Assembly: GCA_031422315.1 (NCBI GenBank)
Contig: JANOQN010000071.1
Location: 1-59,377, forward strand
Direction: 5' to 3'
From: JANNYA01 sp031422315
Lineage (GTDB): Bacteria > Pseudomonadota > Gammaproteobacteria > Xanthomonadales > SZUA-5
Length of the DNA: 59,377 bases
Shown: positions 26,972-35,871 of the stretch, one piece after another
Layout of the letters: each line of letters begins with the position of its first letter
Numbering within the stretch: the stretch's first letter is position 1
Made by a program: the position numbers and the translations under genes
Notes under the pieces: model-generated
What the model saw: only the letters and a program-made list of their open reading frames with translations
What the model was told of the DNA's origin: nothing
Database searches by the model: none

Positions 26972-27808
26972 TTATTGTTGGTAACCCGCAACATAGCTCG
27001 GGTATTCCAGCGCAAACCAAGCTTCTGTATGAAAGCGGCTCACGATTCGCTTGCCGATGCTTTCACCCGGTACCGGCGCGCGCGCGGGCAGTGCCGGAAG
27101 CTTTCGCTGCGCACATAAATAATCTAGCACTTCAAATTGCGGGCACGGCGCGTGGTCAATCAGGTTGACGATAGCCGGTGCGTGGTCTAGCGCCACCAGC
27201 TTGGCAATCACACGCGCGGCATCACTGATATGTATGCGATTACTAAACAACCCTGGTTCGCGCAGGACCGGTTGACCTGCAAGCGCAAGCTTCAGCAAAT
27301 AGTTGCGGCCTGGGCCATAAATGCCGCCCAGGCGAAGCACAGTATCGCCCGGTCGCAGCAGATTTTCGGCGTCCAGTAATATCTGGCCATTGAAATCATC
27401 GGGCTGGGGCTTGGACAGCTCATCCAGCAGCTCCGGCAAATGCTCGGCTTGCTGCCAATGCGCAATCGGATATACCGCCGTACTGCTGCACAACAAGAAG
27501 CGTGCGTTGGGAAAAGCTTGCAGCATCGCGCTGAGCGCATCGATATAAACGCTGCGATAGTTTGCGGCGGTTCGGCTATCCGGGCTGGCGCTAAAAACCA
27601 CGATATCCGGCTTGGCAATAGCCGCTGCAAAACTTCCAGGATCAAGCAAATCGCCTTGAATCCACTGGATGTTTGATGATGGCGTGGGAACCGCAGCGCC
27701 CCTGCGCACCAAACTTATCGGGTTGCTGCGCGGCAATGCCTGCGCAATCGCTTGGCCTAAGGCGCCTGCGCCAGCAATCAATATGTTGCGAGCAGTAGAC
27801 TCAGGCAC
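26972..27808 (-). CDS. NAD(P)-binding epimerase/dehydratase-like protein
   Basis: 278 residues with an N-terminal Rossmann motif ILIAGAGALGQAIA, a middle WIQGDLLDPGSF (acid of the second strand), FLLCSSTAVYPIA (the Ser/Tyr region of extended SDRs) and LRLGGIYGPGRNYLL. It belongs to the extended SDR/NAD-dependent epimerase family, close to YeeZ-type proteins. A GTG start at 27808 overlaps the exosortase stop by 8 bp; a TTG farther upstream would overlap by 56 bp. Overlap suggests co-expression with the exosortase, but a shared task is unproven. Confidence 0.75.
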   Translation of the reverse strand: MPESTARNILIAGAGALGQAIAQALPRSNPISLVRRGAAVPTPSSNIQWIQGDLLDPGSFAAAIAKPDIVVFSASPDSRTAANYRSVYIDALSAMLQAFPNARFLLCSSTAVYPIAHWQQAEHLPELLDELSKPQPDDFNGQILLDAENLLRPGDTVLRLGGIYGPGRNYLLKLALAGQPVLREPGLFSNRIHISDAARVIAKLVALDHAPAIVNLIDHAPCPQFEVLDYLCAQRKLPALPARAPVPGESIGKRIVSRFHTEAWFALEYPSYVAGYQQ

Positions 27809-28322
27809 CGACTGGCAAATTCTTAATGCGTGCAGCTTCGCGTTTGTCTTTACCAATCCAGCGTAGCCAGAGCAAAAACACGACCAGCGCGTCTAGAATA
27901 ATCAGCGCCTGCCAGATAAATAAGTGAAACCAGTCAAACCAGGTTTTGTCCCACATGCCCATGTAAAACAAGCTGATGATGCGAACCACATTGAGTGCGT
28001 GAATGGCAAAAAATCCGGCAACGAATCCAGCTAGCTTTTGTTTGAATGTCGCAGGGAAGGAGAAAATCGAAGCAAATAAAATAATGACCGCCTCCATGCC
28101 ATTGCAGCCAGCCACAACTTGAATAGCCCAGTTGCGCTCAGGATTCATCAGCATAATGCCCTGCGAAACTACCGCAGGATCGAATAGATGCATGATTTGC
28201 GCGGAAACCCACGCCACCGCCGAAGTAATTGGATTGGCCAAATAATTTTGTCCCCACGGAAGCATGTAGCCTGTGAACAACACAATTATCAGCGTGATAA
28301 ACCAAAATACGAATTTATTCAT
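27801..28322 (-). CDS. xrtH: Exosortase H-type transpeptidase
   Basis: 173 residues, mostly membrane helices. The three conserved exosortase sites are visible: Cys in VVAGCNGMEAV, Arg in HALNVVRIISL and His in WFHLFIWQAL. Exosortases cut sorting signals of C-terminally tagged proteins (the H type is linked to IPTLxxWG-CTERM targets) in the inner membrane. The ATG at 28322 gives MNKFVFWFITLI as the first helix. I see no protein with such a sorting tail in the window, so its target is elsewhere. The H assignment rests on the short length and motif context. Confidence 0.75.
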   Translation of the reverse strand: MNKFVFWFITLIIVLFTGYMLPWGQNYLANPITSAVAWVSAQIMHLFDPAVVSQGIMLMNPERNWAIQVVAGCNGMEAVIILFASIFSFPATFKQKLAGFVAGFFAIHALNVVRIISLFYMGMWDKTWFDWFHLFIWQALIILDALVVFLLWLRWIGKDKREAARIKNLPVGA

Positions 28323-28513
28323 AGTGAAAATCCAAATCTTTGCGAGGCGCACATGCGCGTTTTGGGAATTGCGTTAGCGCGCTAGTGTAGAAAATCTATT
28401 AGCAACGTTAACAATACAAATGTTTTGAGTTGCACTGTTGTTTCGCTAAAAAATCGTGTAATCATCCAACGTCGTCCAATTATTAAGCACTTTTAACATT
28501 ACGGAGATCCCAC

Positions 28514-29260
28514 ATGAAAAATTCTGCATTGATCAACGCCCCTTTGAAATGCCTTGCGCTGGCACTCCTAACGATGTTTGCGCTGCCTGTTTGTGCCCAA
28601 GACGAAGCGCCGGTGGAAGAAGAATCCAACCTGATTTCCGGCAGCTTAGCTTTTACCAGTGACTATCGCTTTCGCGGCATTACGCAGACCAACGAAGACC
28701 CCGCGCTGCAAATTGGCTTTGAAGCCGCGCTGCCAGCTGGGCTCTACGCCGGGCTTTGGGCATCAAACGTGGACTTCGCACCTGCAGATTCAGCCACATA
28801 TGAGCTCGACACCATAATTGGCTGGCGCGGTGATTTGACCGAAGCAGTATCCGCTGACGTGCAGTTCGTGCGCTACAACTATTTGACCGACAATCCAGGC
28901 CAGCTGGAGTACAACGAGCTGATCGGTAAAATCGGTTTCATGGGCTTGACGGGAACGCTCGGCTATTCCGACAACTTCCTCAACTTTGACGAAGACGGCA
29001 TCTATTACAACCTAGCCTATGGCTACACAATCGCCGAAGAATATAATTTGTCAGCGGCGGTGGGTTATTACGATATTGATCGCGCAGGCGGCCGAAGTAT
29101 CAGCATTACTGACCACAACATTGGCGTATCCCGCAGTTTTGGCCCGCTCAGCGTGGCGTTTAACTACATCCACACCAACAAGGGCGCAGAAGAATTGTTT
29201 GCTGGATTGTCAGATAGCCGAGTCGTTTTCACGATTAGCAGCACGTTTGGCTTTTTCTAG
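28514..29260 (+). CDS. TorF-family putative porin
   Basis: 248 residues. The signal peptide runs to about PVCAQ (residue 28). The mature part starts with LISGSLAFTSDYRFRGITQT, the hallmark of the TorF/Gcw_chp porin family, followed by amphipathic strands (GLYAGLWASNVDF, FVRYNYLTDNPGQ, LGYSDNFLN) and ends TISSTFGFF. It is an outer-membrane channel, with some members tied to TorR-like sensory or nutrient roles. RBS GGAGAT precedes the ATG. It stands alone with its own terminator. Confidence 0.85.
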   Translation: MKNSALINAPLKCLALALLTMFALPVCAQDEAPVEEESNLISGSLAFTSDYRFRGITQTNEDPALQIGFEAALPAGLYAGLWASNVDFAPADSATYELDTIIGWRGDLTEAVSADVQFVRYNYLTDNPGQLEYNELIGKIGFMGLTGTLGYSDNFLNFDEDGIYYNLAYGYTIAEEYNLSAAVGYYDIDRAGGRSISITDHNIGVSRSFGPLSVAFNYIHTNKGAEELFAGLSDSRVVFTISSTFGFF

Positions 29261-29284
29261 ACAGAAGCGGTTAAAAATCAGTCG

Positions 29285-29312
29285 AAAAACGGGGCAGTGC
29301 CCCGTTTTTTTT
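29285..29312 (+). terminator. Intrinsic terminator after the porin gene
   Basis: Hairpin ACGGGGC-agt-GCCCCGT followed by eight T residues, 25 bp beyond the porin stop codon. Confidence 0.85.
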
Positions 29313-29395
29313 CGCCTTAAAATCGGCAAAAGCGCGGCATGTGTGGCACGTGCAAATCCCGTATAGTGCCGATTGAGCGTTTATGAGGTTTACAG

Positions 29396-29884
29396 ATGGA
29401 TCAGCTTTGCATCGTCACCACCGGCGGTACGATCGATAAAATCTACTTTGATGATTTGTCGAGCTTTCAAATCGGCGAGCCAGAAATCGGCAAAATACTA
29501 ACGGCGATTGGCGCGACTTTTCGCTTTGACGTGATTGCGCTGATGCGTAAAGACAGCCTACACATCACCGATTCGGATCGCGATTTAATCCGCGCGACAA
29601 TCGAAGCGCAGGCCGCCCAATATGTGTTGGTCACGCATGGCACCGACACCATGGTGCAAACGGCGCAGCGCTTGCAGGGCATTGCCGGTAAAACTATTGT
29701 GTTGACCGGCGCGTTGAACCCGGCGCGCTTTCAGGGCTCGGATGCGGTATTCAATATCGGCGTGGCAGTTGGCGCGGTGCAAACGCTGCCTGCAGGCGTC
29801 TATATTTCAATGAACGGCCGCATTTGGGATCCAATGAAAGTTCGCAAAAATCGCGATGCAAATCGCTTTGAAGCCAACGTTTAG
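29396..29884 (+). CDS. Single-domain asparaginase-like protein
   Basis: 162 residues. It has the two threonine motifs of L-asparaginases: VTTGGTIDK near the N-terminus and VTHGTDTMVQTAQ in the middle, plus LTGALNPARF. Classical asparaginases are about 330 residues with a second domain; this one stops after the catalytic domain. Such short versions form a recognised group, so it is probably not a truncation. Activity on asparagine is unproven. RBS GAGG precedes the ATG. Confidence 0.8.
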   Translation: MDQLCIVTTGGTIDKIYFDDLSSFQIGEPEIGKILTAIGATFRFDVIALMRKDSLHITDSDRDLIRATIEAQAAQYVLVTHGTDTMVQTAQRLQGIAGKTIVLTGALNPARFQGSDAVFNIGVAVGAVQTLPAGVYISMNGRIWDPMKVRKNRDANRFEANV

Positions 29885-29947
29885 CGCGAGTTTATTACTG
29901 ACGAACATTGCTCTGACACTTCCACAAAATTGCCAATAAAGGATCCT

Positions 29948-30346
29948 ATGAATAACTTCGAAGACATCAGAGCCTGGAGCGCAAAACACTACAATTTGAA
30001 CGACAGCGAGCCCTATCTGCTCAGCATCGAAGTGCCCATCGGTGCGCGCCGCCAAAGCCTATTCTTGGCCGAGCTTGAGCGCGAAAATCAGCAGCCGATG
30101 TTGCGCATCAGCACCCCGATTTGCAAAATGAGCCGTGTTAATTCGGAACGCTGTTTACGATTCAATTGGGCGCAGCGCGTCGGTTTTTTAGCGATTGGCG
30201 AGCTGGGCGGTAAAGAGTGGCTGCATTTGTGTGAGAACAGGCCCTATCCAGGGCTTGATTCGGCTGAATTGACCCGCGTAGTCAATGAATTAGCTGAGCT
30301 GGGCGACGCGCTGGAGCTCAAACTCAGCGGTGCCGATCACGGGTGA
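29948..30346 (+). CDS. Hypothetical protein, YbjN-like or chaperone-like
   Basis: 132 residues, soluble, with no signal peptide. The pattern of beta strands (LLSIEVPIG, SLFLAELER, RISTPICKM, FLAIGELGG) then a C-terminal helix (SAELTRVVNELAELGDAL) recalls the small YbjN/type-III-chaperone fold. I do not recognise it firmly. The ATG at 29948 follows AAAGGATC and is preferred to a TTG six codons earlier. It follows the asparaginase-like gene by 63 bp. Confidence 0.6.
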   Translation: MNNFEDIRAWSAKHYNLNDSEPYLLSIEVPIGARRQSLFLAELERENQQPMLRISTPICKMSRVNSERCLRFNWAQRVGFLAIGELGGKEWLHLCENRPYPGLDSAELTRVVNELAELGDALELKLSGADHG

Positions 30347-30581
30347 TTCCAGCTTCGATGTCTTATGGCATTACTTTTCAGCTGTAGATTTTCAAATCGC
30401 GGTTCGATTAAAAGTGGCGCTAGGCCGACCCCAATTAAGCGATTCGATTGGCTTCTTTAATCAGCAAAAAACGTCAGCTATGTTCGCTTGCAACCCAATC
30501 CCTCACGCTTTTTACAAGCGGAATTGGTGTTATGCTCACTGACGAACCTAAAACAATAAAAATGAATCCAGGAGGTTCAAT

Positions 30582-30848
30582 ATGTCCAGAGGTCAATCCC
30601 TGCAAGACCCATTTTTGAATGCGTTGCGCCGAGAGCGTGTGCCGGTGTCTATTTATTTGGTCAGCGGTATTAAGCTGCAGGGCCAGGTCGAATCCTTCGA
30701 TCAGTTTGTCATTTTGCTGAAAAATACCGTCAGCCAGATGGTTTACAAGCATGCCATTTCGACCGTGGTGCCGGCTAGAAACGTCAAAATCGTGCCTGGC
30801 GATCACGGCCATGGCATGGTCGAGGTTGCTAGCGAAGCGGATGATTGA
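30582..30848 (+). CDS. hfq: RNA chaperone Hfq
   Basis: 88 residues. The Sm core is clear: QDPFLNALRRERVPVSIYLV, LQGQVESFDQFVILLKN, and VYKHAISTVVP (the Sm2 YKHA box). It forms a hexamer that pairs small RNAs with mRNAs. A perfect AGGAGG site lies 7 nt before the ATG. It begins the hfq-hflX-hflK-hflC block found in many gammaproteobacteria. The short acidic tail is normal. Confidence 0.97.
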   Translation: MSRGQSLQDPFLNALRRERVPVSIYLVSGIKLQGQVESFDQFVILLKNTVSQMVYKHAISTVVPARNVKIVPGDHGHGMVEVASEADD

Positions 30849-30928
30849 AACTTCGCAGAAGTTTTGCGAATTGCTCGCTGGCGTTGCTTTTAATGCTGCA
30901 TTATTCGGCTGGGGCCGGTTAACTCGCT

Positions 30929-32080
30929 ATGTTTGATCGAAAAAAAGGCGGCGAAAAAGCGCTGGTGATTCACCTGCGCCGTGCGCGCGGTGAGTTGGAA
31001 AGCGCACAGGAATTTCTGGAGCTCGCGAAAACCGCCGGAGCCGAAGTCGGCGTTGAGCTTTGGGCGCGCTCGGATAATCCAAACCCGCGCTTTTTCATCG
31101 GCACCGGCAAGGTTGAAGAAGTTAAAGCGCTGGTCGAGCAAGAAAACTACCAGGTGGTGCTGATCAACCGCAGCCTAAGCTCGATCCAAGAGCGTAATTT
31201 AGAAGCGCATTTGAAATGCCGCGTGGTGGATCGAACTAGTTTAATTTTGGACATCTTCGCTCAGCGCGCGCGTAGCCATGAGGGCAAGCTGGAAGTCGAG
31301 CTGGCTCAGCTGCGACATATGGCAACGCGCCTAGTGCGCGGCTGGTCGCATCTTGAGCGTCAGCGCGGCGGTATTGGCAATCGCGGGCCGGGTGAATCGC
31401 AGCTGGAAACCGATCGGCGCTTGCTCGCCAAGCGCGTGCAAGTGATCAGTGAGCGTTTAGATGCTGCGGTGAAAAAGCGCGATCAGGGCCGCAAAGCGCG
31501 CGATCGCAGCGGCGTTGCGCAAATTGCCATCGTGGGCTACACCAATGCCGGTAAAAGTACGCTGTTTAATCGGCTGACGAAATCGCAAGTGCACGTCGCC
31601 GATCAGCTGTTTGCCACGTTAGACCCCACCGTTCGTCGAATTGAATTGCCGGATTACGGCCCGATTACCGTCGCAGATACGGTCGGATTCGTGCAAGATT
31701 TACCGCATGAGCTGGTCGCCGCATTTCGCTCGACGTTGACCGAAGCGCGTGAAGCGCAGCTGCTGCTGCACGTGGTGGATTCTGCCGATCCAATGTGCGC
31801 TGAGCGCATGAAGGATGTCGATATCGTGCTAGAAGAAATTGGCGCGAGTGCGATTCCACAGCTGCTGGTCATGAATAAGATTGACTTGCTAGGCCAACCG
31901 GCGAAGTTTGAACAAGGTGAGCGCCCGCGTGTGTGGATTTCAGCAGGCACCGGGCTGGGCATGGCCGAGCTAAAAGCCGCAATTGCTAGCTTGCTGCCTG
32001 AACGGCTCGAAACATCACGCCAACATGATCATCATCAGGACTCAGGTTACAATTTCGACGAGTCGACCGACGCAGAGTAA
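30929..32080 (+). CDS. hflX: Ribosome-associated GTPase HflX
   Basis: 383 residues. N-terminal domain with FFIGTGKVEEV and the conserved RGWSHLERQRGGIGNRGPGE linker, a coiled coil (about 160-190), then a G domain with G1 GYTNAGKST (203-211), G3 VADTVGFVQDLP and G4 MNKIDLLG. HflX splits and rescues stalled ribosomes under stress. It starts 80 bp after hfq in the usual order. Confidence 0.95.
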   Translation: MFDRKKGGEKALVIHLRRARGELESAQEFLELAKTAGAEVGVELWARSDNPNPRFFIGTGKVEEVKALVEQENYQVVLINRSLSSIQERNLEAHLKCRVVDRTSLILDIFAQRARSHEGKLEVELAQLRHMATRLVRGWSHLERQRGGIGNRGPGESQLETDRRLLAKRVQVISERLDAAVKKRDQGRKARDRSGVAQIAIVGYTNAGKSTLFNRLTKSQVHVADQLFATLDPTVRRIELPDYGPITVADTVGFVQDLPHELVAAFRSTLTEAREAQLLLHVVDSADPMCAERMKDVDIVLEEIGASAIPQLLVMNKIDLLGQPAKFEQGERPRVWISAGTGLGMAELKAAIASLLPERLETSRQHDHHQDSGYNFDESTDAE

Positions 32081-32183
32081 ACGAAGGGTTTTATTGCACC
32101 TTGAAGCGTACGATTTTGTCGCAATACTATTTTAAATGCGTGCTAAGCGCGCTCAACAAATTCAATAAAGATGGGGATTGGAC

Positions 32184-33296
32184 ATGGCTTGGAACGAACC
32201 CGGTGGCGATAAAGACCCGTGGAATAATTCAGGGCGCGGCAACAAGCCGCCCGCTGGGCCACCGGATTTGGAAGAAATGCTGACCAAACTTAAGGAAAGC
32301 ATCCAAAACGCATTCGGCATTAAAAAACGTACGCCGCGCCCTAACGGCGGCGGCTCGGGCGATGCGCCGTCAAATCCATTCGCTGGAATTTTACCGATCA
32401 TTCTGATTTTTGCCGCGCTTTGGGCGGTGTTCGATTCTTTTCACATCATTAGCGCGCGCGAAAGTGGCGTTGTGCTGCGTTTCGGAAAATTCGAGCGCGT
32501 ACTAAAACCCGGCTTGCAAATGACCTGGCCTAGACCGATTGAGTCTGTGGCGCGCATTGACGTGACTCAGGTGCGTACATCCGGCAATAAAGTGCGCATG
32601 CTGACCAAAGATGAAAATCTGATCGACATCGATTTCGCGGTGCAATACACCGTCAGCGATGCCAAAGCGTTTGCCTTCAACGTGCGTGATCCTGACACCA
32701 CTTTAGGGCAAGTTAGTGAGGCTGCTGTGCGGGAAGTGATCGGCACGAAAACGCTCGATCAAGTGCTGATTGGATCAAGAGGCGAGATTTCCGTCGAAGC
32801 CAGCGCCATCATGCAGAAGTTACTAGGCACGAACTACGCGACCGGGATTAATATTTCTGCGGTTAACTTGCAAGGTGTAAACGTGCCTGCTGAGGTCAAA
32901 GAAGCCTTCGACGATGCCATTCGCGCGCGCGAAGAAGAGCAGCAGTTGATCAACGAAGCCAACGCGGTCGCCAAGCGCTTAGACCCGATTTCCAAAGGTC
33001 AAGCCTCGCGTGCGTTGCAAAGCGCCGAAGGCTATCGCGATGTACTGATAGAGCGCGCTAAAGGTGATGCCGCGAGGTTCCAGCAGCTGGTCGTGCAGTA
33101 CCGACTTGCACCGGAAATTATGCGCCGTCGGCTGTATTTAGAAACGATTGAAGAAATTCTTGCGAAAACGCCAAAAGTGCTCATCGATCAGGGTGATGGC
33201 AATAACATGATGTATTTGCCGCTTGATCGCATGATGCAGGGCGCGGCGCCCGGCGCTGCCGCCGGTGCCACCAATCAACCTTCAGGAGCTAACTAA
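32184..33296 (+). CDS. hflK: FtsH protease modulator HflK
   Basis: 370 residues. A Gly/Pro-rich cytoplasmic start (MAWNEPGGDKDPWNNSG), one membrane helix (ILPIILIFAALWAVFDSF) and an SPFH/band-7 domain with ESGVVLRFGKFERVLKPGLQ and the helical FDDAIRAREEEQQLINEANA segment. HflK and HflC form a membrane cage around FtsH. The ATG at 32184 is preferred to a TTG two codons upstream; a GGGGA site precedes it. Confidence 0.93.
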   Translation: MAWNEPGGDKDPWNNSGRGNKPPAGPPDLEEMLTKLKESIQNAFGIKKRTPRPNGGGSGDAPSNPFAGILPIILIFAALWAVFDSFHIISARESGVVLRFGKFERVLKPGLQMTWPRPIESVARIDVTQVRTSGNKVRMLTKDENLIDIDFAVQYTVSDAKAFAFNVRDPDTTLGQVSEAAVREVIGTKTLDQVLIGSRGEISVEASAIMQKLLGTNYATGINISAVNLQGVNVPAEVKEAFDDAIRAREEEQQLINEANAVAKRLDPISKGQASRALQSAEGYRDVLIERAKGDAARFQQLVVQYRLAPEIMRRRLYLETIEEILAKTPKVLIDQGDGNNMMYLPLDRMMQGAAPGAAAGATNQPSGAN

Positions 33297-33297
33297 G

Positions 33298-34158
33298 ATG
33301 CGTGCGTTAACGCTTCCGCTTATTTTTATTGCGCTAATTTTGGCCAGCGCATGCATGTTTACAGTACGCGAAGATCAAACCGCATTAGTGCTTAACTTAG
33401 GCCGAATTGATCGCAAGAATTTAGAGCCCGGACTGCACTTCAAAATCCCATTCGTGCATGACGTACGCAAGTTCGACAAGCGCGTACTGGCGAATGAAAT
33501 TCCGCAGGAACGCTATATTACCGGCGAAAAAAAGGACGTCATCGTTGACTCGGTGATTCGCTGGCGCATTAAGGATGTAGCGACCTACTTTCAAGCCACC
33601 CGCGGCGATGAAGCCGCAGCGAATGCCCGTATTTCGCAGTTCGTAAAAGAACGGCTGCGCGATGAGTTCAATAAGCGCACGTTGCAGCAGGTGGTCTCGA
33701 GTGATCGCAATAAAATGATCAAGGACTTACTTGAGGCATCGGTTGATTCGGCAGAAAAGCTCGGCATTGAAATTATTGACGTGCGCGTTAAGCGCATCGA
33801 ATTGCCGACCGAGGTCAGTGGCTCGGTGTTTGCGCGTATGTCGTCTGAGCGCAAGCAGGTTGCTGAAGGCTTACGTGCTAGCGGCGAGCAGCAGGCCAAC
33901 ACGATTCGCGCGACTGCTGAAAAAACTGCGAGCGTATTGGTTGCTGAAGCCGAGAATAAAGCGCAAGTGATTCGCGGTGAGGGTGATGCCAAAGCCGCAG
34001 GCATTTACGCAACCGCTTACGGCGCTGATCCAGAGTTCTACGCCTTTCATCGCAGCCTAGAAGCCTATCGAAAGAGTTTCGCTAGCCAGGGCAATATGCT
34101 GGTGCTCGATCCGAAGAGCGATTTCTTTAAGTACTTCGAGCAGCGCGATGGTAAATGA
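33298..34158 (+). CDS. hflC: FtsH protease modulator HflC
   Basis: 286 residues. N-terminal membrane anchor (LTLPLIFIALILASACMF), SPFH domain (VREDQTALVLNLGRI, PGLHFKIPFVHDVRKFDKRVL) and the C-terminal helix MSSERKQVAEGLRASGEQQA. It pairs with HflK around FtsH. The ATG starts one base after the hflK stop, with an AGGAG site inside hflK. It overlaps the next gene by 4 bp. Confidence 0.95.
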   Translation: MRALTLPLIFIALILASACMFTVREDQTALVLNLGRIDRKNLEPGLHFKIPFVHDVRKFDKRVLANEIPQERYITGEKKDVIVDSVIRWRIKDVATYFQATRGDEAAANARISQFVKERLRDEFNKRTLQQVVSSDRNKMIKDLLEASVDSAEKLGIEIIDVRVKRIELPTEVSGSVFARMSSERKQVAEGLRASGEQQANTIRATAEKTASVLVAEAENKAQVIRGEGDAKAAGIYATAYGADPEFYAFHRSLEAYRKSFASQGNMLVLDPKSDFFKYFEQRDGK

Positions 34159-34787
34159 GCGCGCCGCAGGCTAGCGCAAACGGTTTAAACACAGCGCGCG
34201 CGGGCATTTTATTGGTGCTCGCGCGCATTCGTGATCGGCAACAGTTTGGTGCCTATGTGCAAGCGCTGCCGCCGGTTTATCAGCAGTTTGGCGGAAAATA
34301 TCTGGCACTTGCACCGGCACCTGCCGTAAAGATTAGTGGACTGGCCAGCGCTGATTTTGCGCCGGTGAGCGTCGTCACTAGCATTTGGCCCAGCCTAGAA
34401 CGCATCAAACAGTTTTGGAATTCTGAGGAATACCAGACAGTTGCGAAGCTTCGCTCGGGAACTGGCGATTTCATGGTCGCCGCATTAGAAGCTGCGCCTG
34501 AGCCAGAACTCGCTGCGCAGTTAACTCATACTTCGAATGAGTTGACGCTAATACTTGATCCACTTAACGCAGCGCATAGTTTTGATTTGGAGCGATCTGC
34601 TCAATCTCGTCATCCCCGCGAAGGCGGGGAACCAGGTTCGATAAGCCCTCAAAGCGCTATTGCGGTTGGGCAGGTCCACACGCTCGAAGGCCAGTTTCCA
34701 GCAACGCGTGTTTGGCTAGGCTGGCAAACCAACGCGGGTGATGGCAGTGCGGCAATTCGCTTTGATTTTTCGAAGTTAGCTAATTAA
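34155..34787 (+). CDS. DUF1330-like protein with an in-frame repeat insertion
   Basis: 210 residues. The first part (AGILLVLARIRDRQQFGAYV, YLALAPAPAVKISGL, VVTSIWPSLERIKQFWNSEE) matches the DUF1330 fold of small ferredoxin-like dimers. Around residues 152-161 the string SRHPREGGEPG is the translation of a dispersed palindromic repeat that has inserted without breaking the frame. A second half (QVHTLEGQFPATRVWLGWQ) follows. The start overlaps the hflC stop (ATGA), so it is translationally coupled to the hfl operon, a position usually held by other genes. Confidence 0.7.
   Translation: MSAPQASANGLNTARAGILLVLARIRDRQQFGAYVQALPPVYQQFGGKYLALAPAPAVKISGLASADFAPVSVVTSIWPSLERIKQFWNSEEYQTVAKLRSGTGDFMVAALEAAPEPELAAQLTHTSNELTLILDPLNAAHSFDLERSAQSRHPREGGEPGSISPQSAIAVGQVHTLEGQFPATRVWLGWQTNAGDGSAAIRFDFSKLAN
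34608..34634. repeat. GC-rich palindromic repeat inside a coding gene
   Basis: The sequence cgtcatccccgcgaaggcgg matches the end of the elements at 24667-24814 and 54078-54169. It lies within the DUF1330-like gene and is translated as RHPREGGEP. Confidence 0.75.
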
Positions 34788-34968
34788 AGTTGTTTGAACT
34801 TGCGGGATTTATGTGTTGGCGACCAGAACATGTAGACGACCCCTGGTCGGCGAATTCTAGACCTAAGCGATAGTGCTGCAAGGCGCGATTGTTGGCTTGC
34901 TCTTTTGCAAAACGCATGTTGCGTATAAATTTTAATCGTCCGCGCAATAACCTGGATCCCGCAAACCT

Positions 34969-35871
34969 ATGAAACTCTCCTACCAACTATTCGACGTATT
35001 CGTACGCGATAACAGCGCTCCACTCAGCGGCAACCCACTCGCCGTGTTCGACATGGTGGATGCGATAAGCACAGCAAAGCAGCAAAAGATCACCAATTGG
35101 CTAAACTTTTCCGAGTCCACTTTTCTAACCCTGGCTGCGGATCGAAAAAGCTACAGCGCCCGCATCTACACGCCCAAACGTGAGCTGCCGTTCGCTGGTC
35201 ACCCAACGCTGGGCAGCTACGCCGCAATATTGCCCAAGCTAATACCCGGAGCGGAACATATCCAGCACTGCGGCGCGGGTGATTTACCGGTGTGGTCCGA
35301 ATGGATTGCCAGCGAAGCGGCCCCGATCTATTGGGTACAAACCCCAAAAGCAAGCATCAGCGAAATTAGCGCAGCCAACCAAGTTGCATTGCAGCAAGCA
35401 CTCGGCAGCGCTGCGTTTATCGAGCCCGCATTGAACATCAATAACGGTCCGATTTGGACAGTAATCCAGCTCGAATCTACCGAACATGTCTTGGCGCTGC
35501 GCCCGAATGCCAGCGCTTTGGCCGCTGCAAACACCGCCTGCGGTAGCTTAGGTGCAGCGGTGTTTGCCTTTGGTGTTGACGCACAAGGCGCATACCTGGA
35601 ATCGCGCTGTTTCGTGCCGCTAGACGACATTTTAGAAGATCCCGTCACCGGCAGCGGCAACGCCGCGATTGCTGCGTTCGTGCATCGCCAAAAACAGCCC
35701 GCGGATAGCACGGCCTTGGCATTCGCACTGCGTGCACGCCAAGGCCGAGCCATCGGGCGCGATGGCGAGTTATTCTTGCGCATTGACACATCAGGCGGCG
35801 TGCAGCTAGGCGGCAGAGCTAAGCTAATCGCAACGGGTGAATTTGAAATGACGGAGCCAGCATCAACATGA
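34969..35871 (+). CDS. PhzF-family isomerase-like enzyme
   Basis: 300 residues. PhzF fold motifs: YQLFDVFVRD, LSGNPLAVF, FSESTFLT (with the catalytic-type Glu), PKRELPFAGHPTLGS, and DDILEDPVTGSGNAAIAAF near the C-terminus. PhzF-like enzymes isomerise or epimerise small metabolites; only true PhzF acts in phenazine synthesis, and no phz genes are here. Its stop overlaps the next SDR by 4 bp. Confidence 0.88.
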   Translation: MKLSYQLFDVFVRDNSAPLSGNPLAVFDMVDAISTAKQQKITNWLNFSESTFLTLAADRKSYSARIYTPKRELPFAGHPTLGSYAAILPKLIPGAEHIQHCGAGDLPVWSEWIASEAAPIYWVQTPKASISEISAANQVALQQALGSAAFIEPALNINNGPIWTVIQLESTEHVLALRPNASALAAANTACGSLGAAVFAFGVDAQGAYLESRCFVPLDDILEDPVTGSGNAAIAAFVHRQKQPADSTALAFALRARQGRAIGRDGELFLRIDTSGGVQLGGRAKLIATGEFEMTEPAST

